From Deltaproteobacteria bacterium (GTDB taxonomy: Bacteria > Desulfobacterota > Desulfarculia > Adiutricales > Adiutricaceae): a DNA stretch of 64,000 nucleotides. Made by a program: the position numbers and the translations under genes. Below are positions 9,028 to 17,860 of the stretch, piece by piece (within the stretch, counting starts at the first letter, position 1; every line of letters starts with the position of its first letter). The notes beneath the pieces were generated by a model. It was not told the origin of the DNA. It saw only the letters and a program-made list of their open reading frames with translations, and did not search any database. Location of the stretch: positions 1 to 64,000 of the forward strand of contig JAITII010000048.1 in assembly GCA_031279515.1 (NCBI GenBank), read 5' to 3'.

Positions 9028-11469
9028 ATGGGCAGATTGAAGCACCCCGCTGTATTACTAGTATTATCCCTTGTCATTTTGGGGGGGGTAGCTGGGATAA
9101 TTTTGCATTCTGGGAACTCTATCTACGAGAAAACTCCCTCTAAACTGGGCTTAGTCACAGGGGTTTCTAATATCTATGATGGGCATGACTTGGTAATAGC
9201 CCGCATGGAGGCCACTTATGGCAAAGATCGGGTAAAAGTAACCCGATATGAAGACTTTGGTGCAGATAGGGAAGAAAGTGTAATAAACGCTATTTTGCGC
9301 CTGGGAAACGACCCTGAAATAGGGGCAATTGTAGTCTCACCTGCGCCCATTGGGACCCTAGCTGCCTTTACGGAACTCAGAAAGACCAGACCAGAACTTA
9401 TCCTCATGGCAGCAGAACCCTCTGACGATCCCGGACCCTTGTGCTACGTAGCCGATCTGGCGATAAACTTCGATTTTGTGGCCCAGGGCTATCTGGTGGC
9501 CAATGCCGCCCATAACCTTGGGGCCAGGACCTTAATCCACGTTACCTACGAGGGCGAGCAGATGAGTTTGCCTTCTGTCCGCAGAGAGGCGGTGATGCGC
9601 CAGGCGGCTATAGATAAGGGTTTGGTATATGTGGAGGTATTGGTGCCCTCTGAGCCCGATGGCGCCAAGGTGAGTAAATATGTGGAAACTCATTACCCCC
9701 AGTGGCTGAAGCTCTACGGTCAAAGGACCCTCTTTTACGGCTCTACTCCTCTTTTGGCTAAGAGCATTGCCTCCCAGGTGGTGGAAAATGGCGGCTATTA
9801 CTGGCAGGGACCAATACCTTCCTCAGCTGCTGACTATAGCCAGGCCTTGGGCGTCACTTTGAATGCGGAGGCGGAGGACAGGGAGGCAGAATTAAAGGTC
9901 CTCTACGAAGCTATAAAGTCTAGGGGTTTGGAGGGCCATTTGGGGATTACCAAGGATTTTATCGTCTACGACATGTTTTTGGCTCTTTCTACCCTGGCTA
10001 TGGAGTCTTTAAATGGCAACAAACGCCCGGTAGTTGAGGAGCTGACTCCGATGTTGGACGGGATTTTAGAAGGGAGCTATTCTTTAACCTCCTACGTGGA
10101 TATGGTCACCTCACGGCCCGTGCCCCGCTACCTATTATTAATGGAAAATGCCTCTATTGTGATACCTGATTCCGCCATAGACCCTTTGGCGTCAATACCT
10201 CTAAAATACCAACAGGTGAGACCTATCCTCCCCTTGGATGGACAGAACTTTCACATGGGCATCTTAACAGGTGACAATCTCCAGGGCGGCGACGATTGGG
10301 CTGGAGCCAGAAAGATGGTTTCCCTCTATGGGGATGTAAAGCAAAATGGAAGAGTCTGGCATAAGACCTATGGCGATGATTTTATAAATGCGCGCCAGGA
10401 GATTATAGGTGAAATTGAGGGGTTTGCCTCAGACCCCCTCTTAAAGGTGGTGGTGGTAAATGAAGCAGTGGTGGGTACCGCTGAGGGCTTTGCCAAGTTG
10501 AAGCTGTTGCGGCCAGATATCTTACTTATTGCCACTCAAGCCCATGACCCTGAGGCTATGCTTCAAGAAGCCGATCTAGTCTTAAGTACCAACAATATTT
10601 CCCGAGGGTATCTATTAGTCTATGCGGCTAAATTGATGAATGCTGACAGCTTTGTTCATATCTCCTTTCCCAGGCACATGGCCAGACCTGAGTTATCTAG
10701 ACGCCGGGATATCATGCGGGCTGCAGCTAATGATTTGGGGCTAAAGTTTTATGAGCTAGTGGCCTTGGACCCTGCCGAGGTGGGAGAGGAGAGGGCCACG
10801 CAAAATATCCTGGCAAATTTTCCAGGTTGGCTGAGTGAGTACGGCCAAAAAACTGCCTTTTTTTCCACTAATAATGCCCACATAGAGCCTCTTATTTGGT
10901 CTGTGACCAAATATGGTGGTATTTTTGTTGAAGCCGATCTCCCCAGTCCCACTTTGGGGTACCCCAAGGTCTTTGAGCTAAACCCCTTTGATTATCAGGA
11001 CCGAGGAGGAGACTTCCTCATGGAGCTGGAGCGCAAGGTGGTGAGAAAAGGCGGGGCAGGACGCCTGGGGACCTGGGCCTATTCAGCTGGCTACTGCAGT
11101 AGCGCCGGAGCCTTAGAGTTTGGGCGCATGGTGGTAAATGGCCAAGCCGATGTGGATGATAGCTCCGCTATTTTAACCGCTCTATCTAAGTTCTCCCCTG
11201 GGGTAAGTTGGGAGGGAAGCTACTACACAGACGAGTTTACAGGTAAACCTGTACGCAATCTCTTTATGATTTACCAAGATACCTATGTTTTCGGGAGGGG
11301 CTATCTAGGGCTCACCGATTTGGAGGTGCCATTAAAATACCTGGTTATAGGAACCTCTTTTGAGGAAATAGACGAGACAAGTATCAATAGAGGGACAGAT
11401 CTTTTAGCCTCTGAAGATTTTCTAAATGGCCAAGTAGCCATAAACATGGGTTCAAAGAGAGCTTACTAA
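9028..11469 (+). CDS. Periplasmic protein with two tandem DUF3798 domains
   Basis: About 813 residues from ATG 9028. Upstream in-frame starts (TTG 8932, ATG 8938) would add a low-complexity extension read from AT-rich DNA; ATG 9028 gives MGRLKHPAVLLVLSLVILGG, a normal signal peptide or anchor, but has no clear ribosome-binding site, so the start is uncertain. Two related domains follow (about 40-330 and 405-700). Both begin with a L(G/V)TG strand and contain an AxLxxxN/D...GY element; the second has the DUF3798 hallmarks FVHISFPRHMARPELSRRRD and KTAFFSTN. DUF3798 proteins resemble sugar-type periplasmic binding proteins. The next gene, three bases on, is a Cache hybrid kinase, so a ligand-sensing partner role is inferred. 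Confidence 0.75.
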   Translation: MGRLKHPAVLLVLSLVILGGVAGIILHSGNSIYEKTPSKLGLVTGVSNIYDGHDLVIARMEATYGKDRVKVTRYEDFGADREESVINAILRLGNDPEIGAIVVSPAPIGTLAAFTELRKTRPELILMAAEPSDDPGPLCYVADLAINFDFVAQGYLVANAAHNLGARTLIHVTYEGEQMSLPSVRREAVMRQAAIDKGLVYVEVLVPSEPDGAKVSKYVETHYPQWLKLYGQRTLFYGSTPLLAKSIASQVVENGGYYWQGPIPSSAADYSQALGVTLNAEAEDREAELKVLYEAIKSRGLEGHLGITKDFIVYDMFLALSTLAMESLNGNKRPVVEELTPMLDGILEGSYSLTSYVDMVTSRPVPRYLLLMENASIVIPDSAIDPLASIPLKYQQVRPILPLDGQNFHMGILTGDNLQGGDDWAGARKMVSLYGDVKQNGRVWHKTYGDDFINARQEIIGEIEGFASDPLLKVVVVNEAVVGTAEGFAKLKLLRPDILLIATQAHDPEAMLQEADLVLSTNNISRGYLLVYAAKLMNADSFVHISFPRHMARPELSRRRDIMRAAANDLGLKFYELVALDPAEVGEERATQNILANFPGWLSEYGQKTAFFSTNNAHIEPLIWSVTKYGGIFVEADLPSPTLGYPKVFELNPFDYQDRGGDFLMELERKVVRKGGAGRLGTWAYSAGYCSSAGALEFGRMVVNGQADVDDSSAILTALSKFSPGVSWEGSYYTDEFTGKPVRNLFMIYQDTYVFGRGYLGLTDLEVPLKYLVIGTSFEEIDETSINRGTDLLASEDFLNGQVAINMGSKRAY

Positions 11470-11471
11470 TC

Positions 11472-14366
11472 ATGAAGGCAAAAAAAATAGGGGCCAAAGA
11501 AGTGGCTCAGAACTCAGGAGGGTATGGCAAACCTCAGAGCCGTTTAGCTAGGCTAATGGCTGCCCTAAGGCCATCCCTTCCTCAGCTCTTGGTGGTATGC
11601 CTGGCTTTTTTCACCATGAGCCTTGTCTCCTATTTTTACGTGTCCACTGTCTTGAAAAAACAGGTGGACCTCTATAGCCGTAGTGAGATGACCGTGCATC
11701 AGAATGCCATCCGTAGGCTATTAAATGCCCATGAGGCGGCTTTGACCCATTCAGCTGTGACTGTTTCTTACGCTGTGGAACGTGGGGCAGGACCAGATGA
11801 GCTCCAGGGGATCTTAAAGACCCGCACCGAACTCTTTTCCCGGCAGGAGGACATGGCCGGGATCTTTGTCTCCCTGTACGGTTTTATTAATGGCAACTAT
11901 CTAGATGGCACCAGCTGGATACCTGGGGAATTTTTCTATCCCAAGAGTGCCCCCTGGTTGAGGGGGGCAATTTTAACCGATGGCGTCTATAATTCTCCTC
12001 CCTACATTGACCCCCGCACAGGTAACCCCGTAGCTGCCGTATCCACAGTGGTCTACAATAGTAGCGGAGACGCCATCGGAGTTTTGGCCATAGATTACTT
12101 TTTAAATCCCATCATAGATCAGGTGCGAAATTATCGGGTGGCGGAAACTGGGTATGGGATCTTGTTGGACGATAGCTTTCACATCTTGACCAGCCCCTAT
12201 CCCGAGTATCTAGGGCTCCCAATTTCCGATTACCCGGGCATGGAAGGGGTAGCTGAAGAGCTTACAATCCAGAGGCAAAATGCCAATTTAAACGGCTCTT
12301 CGGACGCCGAAGCCGGACTTTTTGTGGAAAAGAGGGACGTCTTGGGAGAGGACAGTATCCTCTTTTTCTCTCCCTTGGATAACGGCTGGTACATAGGGAT
12401 AGTGGCCCCTTATCGCTATTATTACTCCGAAGTTTACCGGATGCTGCCGGTCATAGTCTTAATGTCTGCGGTCTTGGCTTTCTTTGTGTGCCTTATCTTA
12501 CTTCGCCTGTCTCAGGCCAAGAAGAAGAGCGAAGAGGAATCCCACGCCAAGAGCTCCTTTTTGGCCCGCATGTCCCATGAGATAAGGACACCTATGAACG
12601 CCATCATGGGTATGTGCGAGCTAGCCCGCAGAAATATAGGAAAGCCCGAGGCCATGGAATATTTGGTGGAGATCCGCCACGCAGGGGCGGATCTCTTGTC
12701 AATAATCAATGACATCTTGGATTATTCTAAGATAAATGCAGGCAACATCTTACTTAAAGAAAATCCTTACCACACGGCCACCTTGTTCTACGACACCCTG
12801 GCTATAGTGCGGGTACGCCTGGGCTCCAGAGATATAGACCTTTCCTTTGAGATAGACCCCAATATCCCTTCCAAGCTCTTAGGTGACGAGGTAAGGGTAC
12901 GGCAGGTCATCTTAAATTTGGTCAACAATGCCGTAAAATATACACCTACAGGTTATATCCACTTCAACTTGAACTTTAAGGAATTACACCCCGACTCTAT
13001 CATTCTTTTCATCCGGGTGGAGGACTCGGGGATAGGCATAAAAAAAGAGGATTTAGGGAACCTTTTCGGAGACTTTGTGCGCTTAGACCAAGAGGGGGTA
13101 AGGCACATAGAAGGTACTGGCCTAGGCCTCGCCATCACAAGGAGCTTGTGCCACGCTATGGATGGTGATATAGCTGTGGAAAGCACCTTCGGCAAGGGCT
13201 CCACCTTTGTAGCCACCTTGAGGCAGACAGTTAGCGACTGGAAGCCCGTTGGACCTTTGTCCGCCTTTGACCGCCGGGCTTCGGGCTGGGACGGCATCGA
13301 GGAGGATGATAATCCTCCCTTTGTGGTACGGGGAATGAAGACCCTGGTGGTGGACGACATAGCCACCAACCTTGTAGTTACCAAAGGTCTGCTTGCGCCT
13401 TACGGTCTGGATGTGACAGTGACAGAGAGGGGGTCAGAGGCGGTAAAGCTCTGCGCCAATGAGAATTTCGAGCTCATCTTCATCGATCACATGATGCCCG
13501 AGATGGATGGTGCAGAGACCATGCGGCGCATCAGGGAGCTTAGAGATTTTTATAAGACAGTGCCTATGGTAGCCTTGACAGCAGCTGTCATGGCCGGCAT
13601 GAAGGAGATGTTTTTAGCTAAAGGCTTTGATGATTTTCTGGGAAAACCCATAGACCTTAAATCCTTGGATGGCATACTGGACCGTTGGGTCCCCATGGAT
13701 TACCGCCGGGAACCAGAGCGCCGCAAGGACATGGAAAAGGAAAAGCCGGCGCCATTGGAGATAGATGGCGTGGACACGTCCGTGGGTTTAAGAAATATTG
13801 GAGGGGTGAGGGCGAACTATTTAAAGGCCCTGTCTGTGTTCTGCAAGGACATGGAAGGACGCAAGGCGTCCGTAAGCAAGGTTACAGAGGGGAACATCTC
13901 TGACTTCCAGGTCCAGGTCCACGCTATTAAGAGCGCTGCAGCCAATATTGGGGCCATGGCCCTATCAATGGAGGCCAAGCTCCTGGAAGAGGCGGCTGGG
14001 GTAAAGGATTTCTACACAATACGGGCGCGTTTGGGCGGCTTTGTGATATTATTACAGCAGATTACAGGAAATGTGTGTAAGGCCTTGGAATCTTTAAAGT
14101 CAAATTCTAAGGTTCAGCCCAAAAATGGCAGTATCAACGTGGAGCGGGAGATCTTAGTCACCTTAAAAGAGGCCATAGATACTAGAGACATAGGTACTAT
14201 AGATAGGATCCTGGCCAACTTAGCCTCTAGACCCAATGACACTGAGACTCAAAATACAATAGAGCGTATTTCCAATCACGTGCTTTTGGCAGATTACGAC
14301 GAAGCAGGACTTTTGGTGCAAATCCACTTAAGTCGCGGTGAGGAAGTGGTCCATGAACGGGAGTGA
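11472..14366 (+). CDS. Hybrid sensor histidine kinase (Cache - HisKA - HATPase - REC - Hpt)
   Basis: 964 residues. A first membrane helix (about 40-60), a periplasmic double-Cache-like sensor (about 70-310) and a second helix (MLPVIVLMSAVLAFFVCLIL) precede a cytoplasmic kinase. HisKA carries the phosphorylated His in SFLARMSHEIRTPMNAIMG (about residue 369). The ATPase has the N box NLVNNAVKYTP (about 485), G1 DSGIGIKKED and G2 GTGLGLAI. A receiver domain (about 621-740) has the acceptor Asp in LIFIDHMMPEMDG. A C-terminal Hpt domain has its His in VHAIKSAAANIG (about 816). It therefore holds a complete His-Asp-His relay. It lies between a dual DUF3798 protein and an HD-GYP regulator, overlapping the latter by 14 bp; the regulator is the likely final phosphoacceptor. 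Confidence 0.92.
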   Translation: MKAKKIGAKEVAQNSGGYGKPQSRLARLMAALRPSLPQLLVVCLAFFTMSLVSYFYVSTVLKKQVDLYSRSEMTVHQNAIRRLLNAHEAALTHSAVTVSYAVERGAGPDELQGILKTRTELFSRQEDMAGIFVSLYGFINGNYLDGTSWIPGEFFYPKSAPWLRGAILTDGVYNSPPYIDPRTGNPVAAVSTVVYNSSGDAIGVLAIDYFLNPIIDQVRNYRVAETGYGILLDDSFHILTSPYPEYLGLPISDYPGMEGVAEELTIQRQNANLNGSSDAEAGLFVEKRDVLGEDSILFFSPLDNGWYIGIVAPYRYYYSEVYRMLPVIVLMSAVLAFFVCLILLRLSQAKKKSEEESHAKSSFLARMSHEIRTPMNAIMGMCELARRNIGKPEAMEYLVEIRHAGADLLSIINDILDYSKINAGNILLKENPYHTATLFYDTLAIVRVRLGSRDIDLSFEIDPNIPSKLLGDEVRVRQVILNLVNNAVKYTPTGYIHFNLNFKELHPDSIILFIRVEDSGIGIKKEDLGNLFGDFVRLDQEGVRHIEGTGLGLAITRSLCHAMDGDIAVESTFGKGSTFVATLRQTVSDWKPVGPLSAFDRRASGWDGIEEDDNPPFVVRGMKTLVVDDIATNLVVTKGLLAPYGLDVTVTERGSEAVKLCANENFELIFIDHMMPEMDGAETMRRIRELRDFYKTVPMVALTAAVMAGMKEMFLAKGFDDFLGKPIDLKSLDGILDRWVPMDYRREPERRKDMEKEKPAPLEIDGVDTSVGLRNIGGVRANYLKALSVFCKDMEGRKASVSKVTEGNISDFQVQVHAIKSAAANIGAMALSMEAKLLEEAAGVKDFYTIRARLGGFVILLQQITGNVCKALESLKSNSKVQPKNGSINVEREILVTLKEAIDTRDIGTIDRILANLASRPNDTETQNTIERISNHVLLADYDEAGLLVQIHLSRGEEVVHERE

Positions 14367-15459
14367 TTCGGGAAAAGAGAAAAAGCGCATAATGATAGTG
14401 GATGACAATGTCACTAACCTTATGTTCGCTAAGACCAGCTTGTCGGACATCTACGATGTCTTTACTGTACCATCTGCTGCCAAGTTATTTGCTCTCCTAC
14501 CAGATATTAGTCCCCATCTTATACTTTTAGATGTCACCATGCCTGAGATGGACGGCTATGAGGCCATTAAGATCTTAAAGAGCGACTCCCGCTGGGAAGA
14601 GATACCTGTAATATTTCTCACGGCTTCCTCCAGCGGGAAGGATTACTCGGAGGGCCTCACTCTAGGGGCTGAGGACTTTATCTATAAGCCTTTCCAACCG
14701 GAGCTCATGCTGAAAAGGGTGGAAAACCTTTTGGAGCTAGCAGAGGCCAAAAAGTCCATAAAGAGACAAAAGGAGCTCTTGGGAGAAGCAAAGCATTCTT
14801 ACCAGCCTATCCCACAGGACGATACATCCCGCAAACTGGCCATTGGTTTCTTGTCCACCCTTTCTGATTACTTGGAAAATCGGGGCATGGGACCAGTATT
14901 ATTAGCCGGAAGGACAGAGAAACGCTTAGCCTTTCTGGTGAAAGGCTTAATTCAAAAACACCATTATGAAAGTACCTTGGACTCCTGGGACCTGTCTTTA
15001 GCCGGTTTCGCGGCAGAACTTCACGATCTGGGAAAGGTCTTTGTCCCCGACTCTATACTCTTAAAAAGAGGAAGGCTCACCGCAGAGGAGTTCGATCAAA
15101 TGAAACTCCACACCACCATGGGAGCAGGCCTCATAGATCGTAGCGCTTTGCAGTCCGAGGCAGAAGGGTCCGAATTTTGGCGCTATGCCAGGCTCTTTGC
15201 CCTCTACCACCACGAGAAATGGGACGGAACCGGTTATCCAGACGGACGTAAGGATAACGACATCCCCTTAGAAGGACGCCTCATGGCGCTTATCAATGTC
15301 TATGACGCTTTGGTCTCTGTGCGTCCCTATAAGAAGGCCTTTCCCCACGACTATGCTGTGCGCATTATCTTAGAAGGAAGAGGCTCGCATTTTGACCCCA
15401 AAATAGTAGATGTCTTTAAGGAAGTATCCGAGAAATTTCAAAATAGTGATATAGAATAG
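14353..15459 (+). CDS. Response regulator with HD-GYP c-di-GMP phosphodiesterase domain
   Basis: 368 residues from ATG 14353; GAGGAA about nine bases before it supports this over the GTG at 14338. The N-terminal receiver (about 10-125) has MIVDDNVTN, the acceptor Asp in LILLDVTMPEMDG and the Lys in FIYKPF. The C-terminal HD-GYP domain (about 150-360) keeps the HD pair (ELHDLGKV), the downstream metal ligands (HTTMGAG, LYHHEKWDGTGYPDG) and the GYP-like element GTGYPDG. The expected reaction is hydrolysis of cyclic di-GMP to pGpG or GMP, switched by phosphorylation from the overlapping hybrid kinase. Output would be c-di-GMP dependent behaviour, such as surface attachment or motility, but no target is visible here. 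Confidence 0.92.
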   Translation: MNGSDSGKEKKRIMIVDDNVTNLMFAKTSLSDIYDVFTVPSAAKLFALLPDISPHLILLDVTMPEMDGYEAIKILKSDSRWEEIPVIFLTASSSGKDYSEGLTLGAEDFIYKPFQPELMLKRVENLLELAEAKKSIKRQKELLGEAKHSYQPIPQDDTSRKLAIGFLSTLSDYLENRGMGPVLLAGRTEKRLAFLVKGLIQKHHYESTLDSWDLSLAGFAAELHDLGKVFVPDSILLKRGRLTAEEFDQMKLHTTMGAGLIDRSALQSEAEGSEFWRYARLFALYHHEKWDGTGYPDGRKDNDIPLEGRLMALINVYDALVSVRPYKKAFPHDYAVRIILEGRGSHFDPKIVDVFKEVSEKFQNSDIE

Positions 15460-15760
15460 TGACCTTTTTTACCCTCTGGGATAAAAGGCCCAAAGGCCAA
15501 AGATTTCTTAGGAAGGCTTGGGTAGAATAGCTAATATTAAATCCAGCTAAATTGCCCTTTAAATAAAGCTTTTTTGCAAAAGTCCCTTTGGCGTAAAATT
15601 TTTAAAATTTACGTTTTAGTGAGAAAATACGCACCTTTTGCCAAAAGACAATCATTTTGTAAAAATATTAAAAATAAGTTGTGCCCTTGGCTACTTGAGG
15701 ATTTTACTTTTTTTTAGCTAGATTATTTTCTGCCATGGGAAAACCTAAAGCTTTGAGAGT

Positions 15761-15840
15761 TTATAGCTTTAGTGTTAGGCCCATGGCCCAAGGCATGCTT
15801 TTATAGCTTTAGTGTTAGGACCATGGCCCAAGGCAGGCTT
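15761..15840. repeat. Perfectly abutting 2 x 40-bp direct repeat overlapping the pfk stop
   Basis: Bases 15761-15800 and 15801-15840 are the same 40-mer, beginning TTATAGCTTTAGTGTTAGG, with two mismatches (position 20 c/a, position 36 t/g). Copy 2 runs into the stop codon of the reverse-strand phosphofructokinase gene. The unit contains GGCCCATGGCCC-like dyad symmetry. This is a recent tandem duplication at the gene's 3' end. Confidence 0.95.
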
Positions 15841-17203
15841 ATTTTTCCGCTGTGAGGGGAGGCTGGCCAGTACGCTCTAAGACGCTATTCCAGAGCTCGC
15901 CCATGGGGTCCACTTTTTTACGCTGGGCAATGGCCATGGCGATAGGAACGTGGACAAAGTGGTCGTTCCACTGGCCTATGAGGCAGTCGGTCTTGCCGGC
16001 CATGGCTGCGTGGGCGGCTTTTTGGCCTAAAAAGCTGCAAAACACCTGATCTGTGGAGTTGGCTGGGGCACTGCGGATTATATAGCTGGGGTCCAGGTAC
16101 TTTAAATTGAGTTCCTGGTTCTTGGCCTTGAAAAAGGCCTTTATCCTGTCAGCTAGGTATTGGCCTATGTCCTTGTGGAGGATATTGCCTGAGGCGTCCT
16201 TTTCTTGGGCCTGTGCGGAGAAGAACTTTTGGCCAGCACCTTCTGCCACCACTATGACGGCATGGCCGCGGGTGCTAAGGCGCTTATAGAGGCGATCTAG
16301 GAGGGCCCCGGGGCCATCCACATCGAAGTCTATCTCCGGTATTAAGACAAAGTTGGCGTCTCCCCTGGCCAGGGCCGCAGTGGCTGCTATGAAGCCAGAG
16401 TCTCTACCCATGAGCTTTACTAGACCTACCCCCCAGGGGGCTCCCAAGGCCTCGGTATGGGCACTGCGGATGACCTCGGTGGCAATAGCTACGGCGGTTT
16501 CAAAGCCAAATGAGCGGGAGACCAGGCTGATGTCATTATCTATGGTCTTGGGTATTCCCACTACAGATATCTTAAGGCCCCTTTTCTTAATCTCTGCGGC
16601 CATGAAGTGAGCCCCTTTTAAGGTGCCGTCCCCGCCGATGCAGAAGAGGATGTTCATGTTGAGCCTTTCCAGTGAGTCCACCAGTTCTTCCACAGACTGG
16701 TTGCCTCTGGAGGACCCTAAGACAGTGCCTCCGAACTGGTGTATTTCTGCCACGGATTGGGGGGTAAGGTGCATTAAGGGGTGCCCAAAGGAGGGTATGA
16801 GTCCCTGGTAGCCATACTTTATGCCCAGAATGTTCTCTACCCCGTAGCGGTAATGGAGGGTCATCACCAAAGACCTGATGACATCATTTAATCCTGGACA
16901 CAAGCCTCCAGCAGTGAGGATCCCTGCTCTTACCTTGGAGGTGTCGAAGTAGATTTTGCGCCTGGCCCCGGCCTGCTCAAAGCTGGCCGGCACCTTGCCC
17001 TCCTCTTGGAACTTGTTGATGGAGGCCAAGGTGGCATCCATCAAGATCCTTTGGCTGTCATCAGTAAAGGCCTCCCAAGATAAGGTCTCTTCTGTGGCCT
17101 CCGTGTGAGGCTGGGATTTACCTAGAAGGGGGCTATTAATTTTAGTGGCACCTAGGGTTTCTATCTCCAGGAGGCTTTCTTCGGTATGGGGATCATTTAT
17201 CAC
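15839..17203 (-). CDS. pfkA: 6-phosphofructokinase, group with Gly104/Lys124 signature
   Basis: 454 residues, cytoplasmic; phosphorylates fructose 6-phosphate to the 1,6-bisphosphate. About 90 N-terminal residues precede the catalytic fold, as in the long plant- and trypanosome-type PFKs. Key sites: TAGGLCPGLN (98-106), GGDGTLKGA (190-198), PKTIDND (218-224) and MGRDSGF. GGDGT keeps the glycine that permits ATP, whereas pyrophosphate enzymes have GGDDT; the Lys of PKTIDND occurs both in pyrophosphate enzymes and in the plant/trypanosome ATP group. ATP is therefore the likelier donor, but not certain. The GTG start is supported by AGAGG seven bases upstream. The gene stands alone, and its stop codon lies in the second copy of a 40-bp duplication. 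Confidence 0.88.
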   Translation of the reverse strand: MINDPHTEESLLEIETLGATKINSPLLGKSQPHTEATEETLSWEAFTDDSQRILMDATLASINKFQEEGKVPASFEQAGARRKIYFDTSKVRAGILTAGGLCPGLNDVIRSLVMTLHYRYGVENILGIKYGYQGLIPSFGHPLMHLTPQSVAEIHQFGGTVLGSSRGNQSVEELVDSLERLNMNILFCIGGDGTLKGAHFMAAEIKKRGLKISVVGIPKTIDNDISLVSRSFGFETAVAIATEVIRSAHTEALGAPWGVGLVKLMGRDSGFIAATAALARGDANFVLIPEIDFDVDGPGALLDRLYKRLSTRGHAVIVVAEGAGQKFFSAQAQEKDASGNILHKDIGQYLADRIKAFFKAKNQELNLKYLDPSYIIRSAPANSTDQVFCSFLGQKAAHAAMAGKTDCLIGQWNDHFVHVPIAMAIAQRKKVDPMGELWNSVLERTGQPPLTAEK

Positions 17204-17650
17204 TGTGGGACCTCTTATAAGTGGCTTTATTGCATTTTGGAAAGATATTTATGTAAATTTTAGAGCTTTTTTCCCCCCCTGGCAAGAAAAGAGCTTCTTT
17301 GGCGGGAAATAATTAAAGTATACAAGATGTGGAAAATTAGCCGTCTGGTTTAGTGTAATTTTAAGGGCCCCTTATTTGTCAAAAAGCTAGGGGCAGGTCC
17401 TTTTGGATTTATGCGGGATTTGGGCTAACTTACTGGTTTCTAAGGTAATTTTACCTCTTAAGCCTGGGTAGGCGGCTTAAAACAATAGTAAAGGAAAAAA
17501 ATATTGTATAATCCTTACTCTTAGTGGGTTTTTCGGTAAAATAGCCACAGGCCCTTAGGGGGGCTTGGGGCCCAATATGGCTTAAAATCTAGTATTTTTT
17601 AAGAGATTCTGGGCGCACACTTTTTCATTGTGGGGCTATTATTTTATTTG

Positions 17651-17679
17651 TTGACCCAAAAGAATGATTGACGTATAAT
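17651..17679 (+). promoter_or_regulatory. Near-consensus sigma-70 promoter for cydAB
   Basis: TTGACC (17651-17656), exactly 17 bp, then TATAAT (17674-17679): 11 of 12 consensus bases at ideal spacing. It lies about 182 bp before the cydA start and points at it. The long leader could hold a regulatory site, but none was recognised. The rest of 17204-17860 shows nothing else. Confidence 0.7.
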
Positions 17680-17860
17680 TTAAAGCATAATCCGCTATAA
17701 GAATAACCTTTCAGTTCCATGAATTTTCTAAATTAGCCTATCTTCGGTAATTGCATCGGTAATTCAGTGTGTTTTTAAGTTTTTGCCTTATTGTTCCCTT
17801 TGGGGTGCAAATGGAAAAGCGCGGTTAGTATCCTAATTTTCTCTTTCACGGAGGACCAAG

